Assembly (NCBI GenBank): GCA_958510825.1 | Contig: OY294052.1 | Location: forward strand, 4,485,816 to 4,549,815 | DNA: 64,000 nucleotides | Direction of reading: 5' to 3' | Source: Brachypterus glaber | Lineage: Eukaryota; Arthropoda; Insecta; Coleoptera; Kateretidae | Part shown: positions 1 through 11,349 of the stretch, piece after piece | Position numbering within the stretch: position 1 is the stretch's first letter | How the letters are laid out: every line of letters begins with the position of its first letter | Notes under the pieces: model-generated | What the model was told of the DNA's origin: nothing | Databases searched by the model: none | Seen by the model: only the letters and a program-made list of their open reading frames with translations | Translations under genes and position numbers: made by a program

Positions 1-90
1 CTCTACTCCGTAACATCCCTAGTCCATCATCACTACACAGAAAAAAAGATTCCTTGAACCAAGGACATGTGCCTTTCGATATGTTCAAAG

Positions 91-237
91 CCATATTCTC
101 TTATGTCAAGGCTAGCAATTGTTTTAACCAAAGTCAATGTCCTTGAATGAAGAGCGCAGATCAGTAACCTGTGCTCTTCATTCAAGGATATTAACTTTGG
201 TTCAGAAAAATGCTAACCTTGAAATAAGAGAATATGG
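91..237. repeat. Hairpin element, about 147 bp
   Basis: An imperfect inverted repeat: ccatattctctta at 91 pairs with taagagaatatgg ending at 237. The pairing continues through a 'ccttgaatgaagagc' segment and its complement. It is a MITE-like hairpin with no coding content. Confidence 0.6.
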
Positions 238-2440
238 CTAAAGATTTTTCAAAACTGGTACGATTAATCCATATAATACAAGTAAATTTTCCTGAAAAAT
301 TACGTTAATTCGACTTCAGCTTTTTTCGTTTTTTCTTTTTTTAGTTTATAACTATAACTTCTTTGTTTTTGGGGCGTTTATTTTCAAAAACAATAGGTAG
401 GGATCTTCCCCTCATAGAACTTGATTTTTCCTGAAAATTTCAAGTCGGTCTTTATCGTGTTTCTTAACAGACAGACATTTTTAAAGTTAAAGTTAAAGTA
501 AACACATTTGTGTGCAAGAACTTTTTTATCTAGGGCATTATTTAACGATTTTAGAACGATTTCGAAACTTTATTTCATATTTATTTAAATTATCGTGTAT
601 CGGTACTAGGTGCTGGCTATGAGAACAAAGTTTTTGCTGCCTGTGTATCACAATAAAGATTTTTCATCAGATCACAGGTCTGCCACCATCAAATTTAGTA
701 CTTTTGTTCAACATTAGATGGCGCCACCAATTGTACGCTCTCAATACAGAATTTTTTTGATTCTTTAAGGATCAAGACTTTTCAAAGATCAATGCATAAG
801 CCATATATGGCACTGATGATCACAAATAAGCGTAAAGTAGCATCTATATGTCATTTTGGTAGGAATTTTATCATTAATGAAAAATTCTGTAGTAGAGCAG
901 TACAAAATTTTGCATGCATGCATACGCGCTGTAAAAAGAATAATAAGGCCAAGAATTTTTAAAGTCTTGAACGTCAAAGCACTTAATAAATTATGAGCCA
1001 CACTAACGGTAGTTTGCTTAGAGCGTGGGACCGAGGAGCAAAGAATAAAGAGGGGGTTAGGTGTTGTAGACTAAAAGCTTCAACAGCTTTTGTTATGTCA
1101 CGCAGCTCTACAATATTAGTAAGACGACTGCGGTTTTTTCAAGCTGAAAACCTTAAATTTTATTTTAAGTTATCACGTTTTCACAGAGGGTTAGTCCGAA
1201 AAACTAGTATAATGAACTTATTATAGTTTGACGCACGGATCTGTGGCTACGGGAAATATGTTTGGAATGTGTGTGCAAGTGGGAGGCCCGTTGTAAGTAC
1301 GCACGCCTTATAACGCTCTTGACGGAAAGAAAAGAGCGCAAATGATTCCTCCCCCTTACGTCGGAGACTTTCTTTCATGCGGAGAACTATAGAAACATAC
1401 TCCAGCAATTAAACAGGGATATTTTCATTTAAGTTTTCTTGGTTTTATTTTTAATACAATACATAGCTGTTTAACGGGTTGCCTATTCCGAAATAAATGC
1501 AAACCTGAGTGTGCTTATTAAATTTCTGTGGTTATGCTGCCATATAAGACAGTAAAATTTTACTCTTACATTTCATAAGAAAAATACTGTGTATTTTGAT
1601 GTTTTTATGAAATGAAAGGTAACTAAATAAAATATTAAGTAATTTTTATAAGATCTAGACTGTCTAGACTAGAAAGTAATAGTCAAAATAGTAAAGTTAT
1701 AACTATAGTTTCTATTTTTGACATGAAAAACAGAAAAATTTGGATTAAAACACTTAAAACATATAAAAGGCTGTGGTGAAAGGTGGAAAATGGTTTATAA
1801 AACAAGGTGAATAAAATTCGTAGAATCTACAAGGTAAATATCTAAATAAAATCAGACAAACCTCCATACATAAATATCACACGAGTGTGATATAAAAATA
1901 TCAAACTAGTGCGTTTTCTAAAAAACAAAAGAGTGTGCTAAATGTCATTTTCATAGAGGATCGTAGGAAAAATAATTTAATTTTCTTACTATATAAATCG
2001 TGTGAGATTTGTCGTTTTTATAGGTGTTCGTAGGAAAAAGACAATTTTTCTTCTACTAGATATTGCTGTCGAAGCGCGCCGCTTGGACTATTAGTTTTCC
2101 TCCACCCATATTTCAAGGAATTTAATGAGTTTATGACTAAAAATGCTTAACAAAAGGTAAATAATTTTCCTAGGCATTTATATTATAATGTTAGTTAAGT
2201 CAAGACAAAAGACAATATAAGAATTTATATTTAATAAAATATACATAGGGTTAAAAACTTAAGACAGAGATTTTTTGTGACTTTTTGTGCACAGGTGAAG
2301 TTGCACAGGATCACAAAAAAAATCTCGGTCCTAAGGTTCTAATTCATAATTTCCTATGTATTTTAATGCGCGTTATATATGATTTGTGAAAAAACTTCGC
2401 GATGAATCTTTTTTATGGTGAAATCGGTTTCAGCGCATAA

Positions 2441-2586
2441 AGGCATATCCACAAGCTCGCATAACAACATAATACATAAGAATACGGTACCGTGATTGGC
2501 TTACAAGATACATGGCGGCACATCAAGCCAATCACGGCATCGCATTCTTATGTACTATGTTGTTATGTGAGTCTGTGGATATGCCC
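2441..2586. mobile_element. MITE with long arms, copy 1
   Basis: The arms starting AGGCATATCCACAAGCTCGC pair with the complement ending at 2586, and internal segments (attggctt/aagccaat) also pair. A related, internally shortened copy lies at 28890-29004, so this is a dispersed non-autonomous element. Confidence 0.65.
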
Positions 2587-4805
2587 TTAAAAAACGAAGG
2601 AAATTATGAGATTTTTTTTGTAGCCCTGTGTTATGTATATCAATAAAAATCTAAAATAAAAAATAAAATTAAAATGTTGTTATTGAAGCAAAATGACTCA
2701 AATTAATATAATATAATATAAATACCAATATCAATAATCAATATATAATAATCAATATCATATATATACGCCTCAAATAAATTATAAATATTATATAAGA
2801 AAATATGTTGTTGCGTATATATATGCGTATAAAGTTACCATTCACTTGGCTTAAATTATATTTAGTTGGTTCAAGATATTATTTTTATCTGAAAACTAAT
2901 TAAAATGGATTTTCATTGTCGTTTGTCTTACTCTAACAAGCAGCTTGTTGTCTATGAGAAAATGAAGATGCATCCCTATGTTTGCAGTGTCAATATTGTC
3001 CTTTCCGTCTTTTATGTGAAGGATCCAAAGGAAAAACGCACCAAGTCCACTTTTTTTCGAAAATGAGTTATTCACACATCTTACAATTACATAAAAAATT
3101 CTCGAATTTAATTTTAAAACAATAAAAATACATAATATACTTTTATTTTTATTTTATTGTTTTTTTTATTGTTTTTACATAAAATTCGAGGATTTTGCAT
3201 TTAATTTCCACGATACAAGATATTATTAATCAAATTATTCTGACCAAACAATTCTACAAGGTTTATGTACGTTTTTCTATAATTTTTTTGTAATTTTAGT
3301 GTAGATGCTCGTGGTTCCGTATATTACTTATTGTTAAAAAAAGTTTTTTTATGTCTGTACATTTATTCTATTTTTTTTTTCTTTTGTAATTTTTTAAATG
3401 CCAGTTGTTTACTATGTAATTATTGTTTTGTAATTTTTTGTGATTTTGTTTTTTAACCCTGAAGAAGGAAGACACATAACCGTTTCGAAACGTAGGAGTC
3501 AACCTAAATTGAATTGTTGTTTCAATAAAAGTCCAATTTGCTCTTACGCTGTTTTTTTACTTTTAAATAGTATTTTTGTCAATAAAAAGTCAGGTTATTA
3601 CATACTAATTATAGTAGAAGCAAAACAAAAATTTAAATACGCGTTTTTACAATTTTGTAGGTCCTCAAAGTTTAAATTCAATTTCAACACTTTTCTTACT
3701 TAGAGTTAGTGCGTTTTTCCTTTGGCTTTTTACATGTAATCTTGAAAGTCACTAGATAAAATAAAACTACACTAAATTGCCCGTTTCGCAGGAATGTAAT
3801 ATCCATTTAATAGTGGAAGAACCAAACAAAGCCTGCAGTATAAATCTACTTCATTTTACTTCCCCTAGGAAAGTCCATCTTAAGTATAAAAAATAATGCT
3901 TTTAACAAAATTGATTTAATAAAATTTAGAAAAAACTATCATGTTACCCCTCTATTTCAAAAATTTTGAGAGATAAAATCTTAAAAAAATTAACTTTTAA
4001 GGCTAACTATAGGAGAGTGTATTAGAGAAAGTGATTATCTAAAAAATATCCTAAACGTAAATGTTTAAAAACTTTTTATATTTTAAAAGTGGAAAACAGA
4101 AAAATCCGAAAAAAAAATCTATTTATCATTTCTTTCCATTATAAACAATTATTTTAATGAAAAATAAAGATATTAAAAAATATTGACAGGTGCTGGCCCT
4201 GCTATAAAGTACAGCTAAAATTATTTGAAATTAATTCAAGATAAAATAAGGAGTTTAAATTTGAGAGTATATAGTTTTCGGTAATCTACAGAGCGTATCG
4301 TGTGGGTATTTGAAATTTTCACGGGTCATTTGGTCCTGTTTAAAATCTACGAACCTCATCTATTTCTACTACTGGCACAAACTACCGGCAAACTGATAGT
4401 AATTATAGAGCCCTATTGAGACTTATGGGGATTGTTTTTCTTCAGTGTTTCCTTTATAGAAAAACTGGGTTATATATTATGGCATAAATTTTGGTGTTTT
4501 CAATTCATAATAAAATACTGCTGCTAACAAAATAATACTTATCCATATAGACTATAATTCAGTATTATTATTATTAAAAAGTGATACCTAAAACAATCCC
4601 AGCCAAGCACTATTGATTAGGAACCTGTGGTATAGTCTAGCTTAAAACGTTGCTTAAATCGTTCTTGAGTTATCGTAGGCACAATATTTTCCTTATTTTT
4701 TATTTATTATAAACACGCATAAAACATATTGGTCCCCCTGGGTTAGTAGGCATCGCTACTAACTACCTAAAATAGGGTTAAAGATGCTACAGGCGCCGGA
4801 ACTAC

Positions 4806-5412
4806 CCACTTTGGTGGGAAAAAAAAGTGTAAATTTACGTTCTAAATCAGAGGTAATATATCGTCGGCTTACAAGTAAAAGGCACTAAGTCACTTTTTTG
4901 CAAAAATGGGATTTTTAGGGTATTGTAATTAATTTTTGATGATCTATGTACAGGTAAACCGAACTAACTTCTAGGTGGACTGCCAAGAGAGTTCCCATTA
5001 TACAAAACGCACCAGTTTGATTTTGAATAAAATTTTATCTGGCAATAGGCACTAAGTCACTTAGTGCACTTAGTGCGTTTTACTTGTAGATTATTTCAAA
5101 TGTTTCTGCACTAAGCGACTGAGTGTTTGTTTGGCGAAACGTGCATTTTTGTAACAATTATTACAAAAATTAAAAAACAACAGTGAAAGTTAAATTTGTC
5201 AATATCTCAAAACCATTTTTTTGGACTTAGTGCTCTTTACTTGTAAGCCGACGAAATTGCCAAGCAGGTGCCTGTAAAATTTACGAAATTTAACTTTTAA
5301 TTTTACAATATTTCTATAAAATTGTAAAATTACAAGTTAAATCTCGTAAATTTTACGTGCAACATATTACTTTTGATTTAGCATGTAAATTTACACATTT
5401 TTCTTTTGTAGT
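4806..5412. mobile_element. Foldback element interrupted by a second MITE
   Basis: The outer arms share GTGTAAATTTAC and CTAAATCA (left about 4826-4860, right about 5364-5403 inverted). The element is split by the inner element at 4861-5254. Its remaining interior is itself palindromic (tttacgaaatttaac against gttaaatctcgtaaa). Confidence 0.55.
4861..5254. mobile_element. Inner MITE, 394 bp, TIR TCGTCGGCTTACAAGTAAA
   Basis: The terminal inverted repeats TCGTCGGCTTACAAGTAAA at the left and TTTACTTGTAAGCCGACGA at the right are perfect. They are followed by a less perfect GGCACTAAGT/ACTTAGTGCTC pair. There is no coding content. It sits inside the foldback at 4806-5412 and therefore inserted later. 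Confidence 0.75.
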
Positions 5413-5863
5413 GGACGCTAAATAAATAAAAAACAGGATAGGTTAATATAATTATAAGTATTTAACAATATATTTACAAAAAAAAACTAAATGCAGGTTA
5501 CCCGATGTATTAGCTTCTACGGGCGGAGAGTGAGGTTATGTATGTCTTATTAGTGACGTAGTCGCGAGTCTTAAGGAGTGTAGCGAATACTATACCCCAA
5601 TTTCCTGGGAGAAATATCATGCTACCCTGCCCCTGTACTTGCGCACAACACGTTATACGTCGGACCCCATTGTAAGTTGTATTAATTGATCATCATTGAC
5701 ACACAACCACCTTACTTAACGACGGGAGATAGGCCCACTCAGATTATACTCAGTTAACTGTCAAATCTAGCCAATCAGGGAGTCTAAAACTGACGGTTAA
5801 CTGGGAATAGTCTAAGTACTCAGTTAAATCGAAAACTCCTAAAATAGGCATTGGCGATGTGTC

Positions 5864-6117
5864 CAACGAACTAATAACTCTTCTCTCTAGAATAGGCATT
5901 TCATTTGTAAAAACTGACAAAAACGTAGCCAACATATACATTTGTCTGTCTTACTCGCACAGCTTTGTTGTAACAGAGACAACAATAACAGTTACTGGTA
6001 ATTGTTATTGTTTAGGCCTCAATATACCTACTATTTGTTTACAAACAAACCGAGATGTTGGCGATACTTTTTATTAACAGTATGCGTATTCTAGAGAGAA
6101 GAGTTGTTAGTTCGTTA
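5864..6117. mobile_element. hAT-like MITE, 254 bp, copy 1
   Basis: The ends read CAACGAACTAATAACTCTTC and its near-complement ending GTTCGTTA. Both sides carry the same 8-base direct repeat GATGTGTC (5856-5863 and 6118-6125), the target-site length of hAT-type transposons. A second copy in the opposite internal orientation is at 52311-52503. Confidence 0.8.
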
Positions 6118-6139
6118 GATGTGTCACAGGAACCCGTTT

Positions 6140-7087
6140 TTTTTTCCAACGGTCGCTGGTTTAACATACGGCGTTAACCCTTGAAGCCATGATCAAGGCA
6201 CCCAACTCCACGTACGTGGGCAACGGGCCCGTGGTCATGGTGGGAGATGTGTGGTAGAGGAAGTGCGACCAGCGCGCTAAATGCGCGCGAACGCGTCCTC
6301 GACTGTAACTCATCCAAAGTTGCTTTAGAAATTTTGCAAACATGAGTACTCAGGGGCGCTGTGGCTCTGCCACGCGTTCACGTTGGCCTTGAGGGGGTGA
6401 AAGCCTTGTGAGGAGGGTATACGCCAGACCACGCTGCGTATACCCCTGATAGCGACGATCGACGCCATCCAATCCCAGTATATCTGGGCAACGGACACTT
6501 GGTCGTGGTGAGCTATGCGTGGTAAATGGTACGAAAGTACTATTGAACTGTTACTCATCTAGGTGGCCTTGCCGACATGAGGAGGGGTTTGATGTGCTCA
6601 GCTTGTTCGCAAGCTGGACTGCAAACCCCGATTCACAAGCAGGGGAAGGGAGGGCACGCTCCTAAAAACTGTTAGTGATCTGTAACGGATTGCGGTCGTC
6701 AACCAAAGCGATCTTGAACTTGAAGCTTTTGGTACCACGGGGGCTGGGTGGCTCCAAGCACCCCAGCCATGGGTTATGGCTTACGTGGTGTCGGTGGTAG
6801 GCCCATATCGCGGGTCAGAGACCTGGAGTCCTTGTGACTTAGGGTTTCGGCGTGTGAGGTACGTACACATACCTCGGGTGCAACCTGCAGAGTTTGTAAA
6901 GATTTAAGATGGGTCTCGGGCCAAACCAAGGTCGCTATGTCTAAAATGCTTGTCACATCATAGTAATTGGTAGCTCTGACAGATGGTGTCTGAAGGAGCG
7001 CCGTTGGCTGGGCGGATACCTGGCTCCTGCCCATGGGAGCCGTGTGGTTAAGTCTAAGGTACTACACGTTAAAATTGAACTCGGGTA
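6140..7087. other. GC-rich, retroelement-like patch
   Basis: Base composition rises sharply compared with the AT-rich flanks. Two diverged direct repeats occur (a 'gggcaacggg...catggtg...gtgtggta' block near 6220 and 'gggcaacgga...gtggtgagc...gcgtggta' near 6487). I see no protein domain. The style resembles the untranslated end of a non-LTR retrotransposon, but I cannot assign a family. It is cut by the gap at 7088. Confidence 0.35.
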
Positions 7088-7287
7088 NNNNNNNNNNNNN
7101 NNNNNNNNNNNNNNNNNNNNNNNNNNNNNNNNNNNNNNNNNNNNNNNNNNNNNNNNNNNNNNNNNNNNNNNNNNNNNNNNNNNNNNNNNNNNNNNNNNNN
7201 NNNNNNNNNNNNNNNNNNNNNNNNNNNNNNNNNNNNNNNNNNNNNNNNNNNNNNNNNNNNNNNNNNNNNNNNNNNNNNNNNNNNNNN
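7088..7287. other. Assembly gap, 200 N
   Basis: Exactly 200 undetermined bases. The round size suggests a fixed-length scaffold gap, so the true distance is unknown. Reading frames crossing it have no meaning. Confidence 0.99.
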
Positions 7288-7590
7288 AAGAACAATGGTG
7301 ACAATATGCAAAACAGAAATTTCAGTTGCAGAATGTTCATACCATGAATATAATTCCCCCATTTTCGTCACTTGTCAATGTTATCGTTTTAGAGCAATTT
7401 TCCAAAGCGAGGCCTTTTGTTTTTCGAATTATACAATAAAACAGTCGACGGTAAAGTACCAAACCAAATTTGTGTTTCAAACAGATAATTGTGCAATTTT
7501 CAGTCTTCGATTATTATTTTTATAAATAAAGAAAAAATGTTTTATTTATTTATTTATATTTATTAATTAGTATTTATTTAATGAGGGCTC

Positions 7591-7704
7591 CCCAAGTACA
7601 GCAAATAGCTATAAAGTATATATTACAGCTCTTTTGCAGCCAGTCAGCCAATATGGCTGCAAAAGAGCGGTAAGAGATACTTAATACCTACTGTGTTACT
7701 TGGG
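7591..7704. mobile_element. CCCAAGTA MITE, copy 1
   Basis: The arms CCCAAGTA...ATAAAGTAT...CTCTTTTGCAG fold onto the complement ending TACTTGGG. The same family occurs at 14540-14665 and a decayed arm lies near 45905-45972. Confidence 0.65.
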
Positions 7705-8318
7705 TCGCAAAAATAAGATTTTTTAAACCTTTTTTAAAAGTTAAATTAGAGACTTGAAACTATATTTCACTAACCGTCAATCCGATACTAAAAAAATGAT
7801 CAATCAAATATTTTCAAAAACCTACTTGAACTGAATTTGACTAAATCTTTGTTTGTTTTAAAGCTTAAACGTTCTCTCCTTTCATCTTTATTTAGAATGA
7901 TTAAAAAGCGAATTTTTGTATTAACATCAACAAAAAAATTACAATAATATACTTTTTGCCCCATCTTCTAGAAATTAGCTTGGTACGCCATTGCAACTGT
8001 TTTTCGAATAGTTTAAGTTTTTCTTATTTTCGCAGTTATTATGAATATTTTTTTTTCACTTCGGGTTAAAGAGATTGTAGGATTTTCCCGAAGATTGCCA
8101 TTTTTTCAATTAACTCAAAAACCACTACATCAATTTGACTGATGCTATGCTTAACGTTTAAAGCTTAACCGTTTAACCTTTTCTCCTATTTTTTATCAAA
8201 AACGTAAAAATGGGTTTGATAAACTTAAATAGAATAGAAGAAAATAGGACACCGGCTCTAAAAAACCACCGTTGAACTACCGTTAGACGGCAATAGAAAG
8301 CTGCCGCTGGATGAAGAA

Positions 8319-8469
8319 ACTGCCCGGGAAAAAAATTCATACATAAACATTCGACCATGTATGGTCAAAATTCAGACATGATCATACATAATCATGCATA
8401 ATTCTATCTAATTTAAGGCAAAAATAGACATAATTATGCATGATCATACATAAACTTTTTTCTCCGGGT
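8319..8469. mobile_element. MITE rich in ATCATGCATAAT motifs, copy 1
   Basis: The ends are GCCCGGGAAAAAAA and TTTTTTCTCCGGG. The interior is a series of catacat, gatcatgcataat and attatgcat words that pair across the centre. A similar block lies at 9012-9175 and looser copies of the words fill 8480-8660. Confidence 0.5.
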
Positions 8470-9011
8470 ATAGATAAATATAAATCTCATGAAAAAATGT
8501 TTAAATATGATTATGCATAATTATTTATAATTATGTCTAATTTTACATCAATTATGCATAGTTATACTTAATTTGATGAAAAATTATGCATAATCATACA
8601 AAAACTTTGTCATACATGGTACGCCTTCGCCAAAAATTTAAAATGTTATGCATGATCATCAGTCATCGGCGAATTTCCAGTGCTCGCATAGGCGCCGCGT
8701 CGATTCTATTGTTGACGCGAGGTTTGGACTATTTACATTTATATTTTCTTCGAAAAACACCGATATATTAACATATTTATAGTTAATATGTATATTCAAT
8801 ATTGTTGTGTGTAACAAATTAGTCGTCAAATGTTTCGATTTAGTGACCTTTATAAAAATTTCCCTCATAATTCGGCAAATTTTTCCTTAAGCCTATGTTT
8901 CTGTGTTTATTTTCAACGTTGATGAGTCATAACTGAATTTATTCCGATTAATGATGATCATACATAATTAGGCATAGGTCTATGTATACCCATACATAAT
9001 TATGCATGATC

Positions 9012-9175
9012 ATACCGGGTCAAAATTCATGCATGGTTAAAATTCATACATGATTAGGTATAATCATGCATAATCATGTAAAATTCTACCTAATCTTAGG
9101 TAAAATTAGACATAATAGGCATGATATGATATGATGATATATGATGATATATAACCTTTTTTTCCTGGGTGTAGA
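9012..9175. mobile_element. MITE rich in ATCATGCATAAT motifs, copy 2
   Basis: Starts near ACCGGGTCAAAATTCATGC and ends TTTTTTTCCTGGGT, with the same internal words as the element at 8319-8469. The right part has degraded into gatatgat repeats. Confidence 0.4.
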
Positions 9176-9825
9176 AAAAAGTAAAATACTTTAAATAAAA
9201 AAACACATCTCAACTGATTAAGCAGTGAGTTATTTAAAAAATTTCAGAAAAATCCTGATATCTCGTAAACCACAAGCGAAAATATAAAAATATAAAAGAG
9301 ACAGGGAGAAAGAGTAATTTTAATAATTTGCCATCAAGACATCAAGAACTTCATAAAGCTTTTATCTTAAGTAAGCTTATAAGATAATTACCTAATAATA
9401 ATTACGTATAGGTAAGATACTTAATTGTAAAGTTGCGGCAATGCCACAATGTAGCATTTATCTTTATTAAATTATAAATAAACAATTACACTACACTAAA
9501 AAAAATGAAAAATTGTATTTTTTATTTCTTTCCTCTAGGAAATTAGATTAGATACGAAAAAAAAACACTTAATAATATGGTAAAATTACTTTAATTTAAA
9601 TTACTTTAATTTAAATTACTTTACTTTAAAAATATGGCAATACTACTTTTTTTGTATTAAATTGAAATTTGCCTTATAAAATGTTGTAATATCATAATAT
9701 AAGTAATTTAAATCATCATACCCTTATTACAAGTAATAAGTAAGGCTTAAGCCTTAAGCCTCGGTGAAAAATTTCACCGGGCTTTTTACTAAACGACATT
9801 ATTTAATTAGCAAAAATCCTTTTAA

Positions 9826-10160
9826 AATAGTTATTTATGGTACTAGTGGGTAAAGTAAGATATTGCCCATGAGAAAATTAACCTAGCGAGGCGTTAGCCA
9901 AGCAGGTTAATTTTCGAGAGGGCAATATCGGTTTACCCATGAGTGCCATACAAGGTTTTATCCAATAAATAGCTTAGCTTAGCTTTTTATAAAAAATTTT
10001 AATGACATTTACAAGAAAATAATTTGACAAGTGACAGTTGAGTGGGTAAAATAAATAATTATCCACTTAATAAAGTAAAAGCCACGCGGGGGTTATTATT
10101 GAGTTTATCTATTTAAAATAAAGCTGGTAATTGTCTTATTACCTGTATGTATTGGATAAA
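9826..10160. repeat. Dispersed element Y, copy 1
   Basis: About 330 bp running from ATAGTTATTTATGGTACTAG to TGTATTGGATAAA. It contains an internal inverted pair (agatattgcccatgagaaaa against ttttcgagagggcaatatc). A reverse-complement copy lies at about 22470-22797 in a nibrin intron. There is no coding content. Confidence 0.6.
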
Positions 10161-10230
10161 AATATGTATTAAATTATCAGCGTGCATGGAAAAGTACGAA
10201 ACAAGTAGAAAATACCAAAAATTTATTTTA

Positions 10231-10833
10231 TGGCAGAGCCGCTTGCGGCGAGTTTTCTAAAGTACTAGTGCGCTAAAAACGTGTTATGAAACGAGTGCTT
10301 TATACAATTTTTACTATTTTGCTCTAAAATTTAAAAAAACTTACATTTAAATTGATGACTGATTTAGGGATTTTTGTTTAGGATTGGCATTACAGTTTCA
10401 GATTAATCCCTGAAGATGTCTCTAGTAGTAAGAGACGAAACGTCGGAAAGTGAAAATTTATTAACACGGTCTAAACCCGAAAGTGAAAGTTCTTTATATC
10501 TTAATGGCCGTGAAAGCTTAAAATCTAAAATAGTTTACACCATGTTTAAAATTCTAAGTACAAATGATATTTTGATATATCTTATAGTCATCTCTTCTCT
10601 TTTTTACTGCAATTAACCAAGCCACAATTTTAACATGGTAAAAATAACCTAAACACAAAATTTTGTAGAAAATTCAACTTTAAAGCGACATTGACATTTG
10701 CATGGAAAACGTCAAGCGATAGGCCAGGTCTGTTGCCAACCCAAAAGAACAAAAAGTACAGACTTCTTATGGGCCTATAAGAACACGCAAAATGCGTGTG
10801 ATTATGAACTTATAAGAGTCGCAAAATAGAAAA
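10231..10833. repeat. Dispersed element X, copy 1 (partial)
   Basis: Shares the segment from CCGCTTGCGGCGAGTTTTCT to GAGTCGCAAAATAGAAAAA with copies at 21148-21660 and 56927-57450, but lacks their first ~80 bases. It also contains about 140 extra bases (around 10400-10540) holding a CTGAAGA-stem-GAAAC motif. Confidence 0.65.
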
Positions 10834-11349
10834 AAGTTTAAAGAAACTGACTTTTGTAGTAATTTATTACTATAAAAATGATTTGATATAAAAATTATTT
10901 GCTATAAAGTTAGCTAAATATTTTTCAGCAGGTTTATTGATTAGACATCGTTATAAAAACTACATTTCGCTTTAAACTATTGATGGAGGATCATATTTTA
11001 CCAGACGCAAAAGGTTTAAAGAATAGAGGAAATTAATAGTGTCCGTAGGGTCTGTTTTTGACCTGCCTTTTTATTCTTAGCTCGTTGACACATAATTTAC
11101 TTTTAGGTCTTGACAAAGCTTTATGATATATGGCGACAATGGAAAAATGATCCCTTTTTTCTCCCTTCTTCCAGATATATATTTTATCAAAACCAAATGA
11201 CTCTAATGTGTTTTTGGTTCAGGGGAATAATTTGGCATTGTTGAAAAGTTTGTCAGGTTAATGAATGGGGGAAAAACAACATTTTGAAAATCAGCCGGTG
11301 GATCAGAATGGAGCGAGAAGGTAAAAAGTAAAAAGTGACGGCAATATCC

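Noticed and set aside
7033..7371. Open frames spanning the N run
   Set aside because: They are artefacts of undetermined bases.
9756..9785. Hairpin followed by T run, like a bacterial terminator (cggtgaaaaatttcaccg)
   Set aside because: The context is eukaryotic and no gene precedes it; such short hairpins are expected by chance in this sequence.
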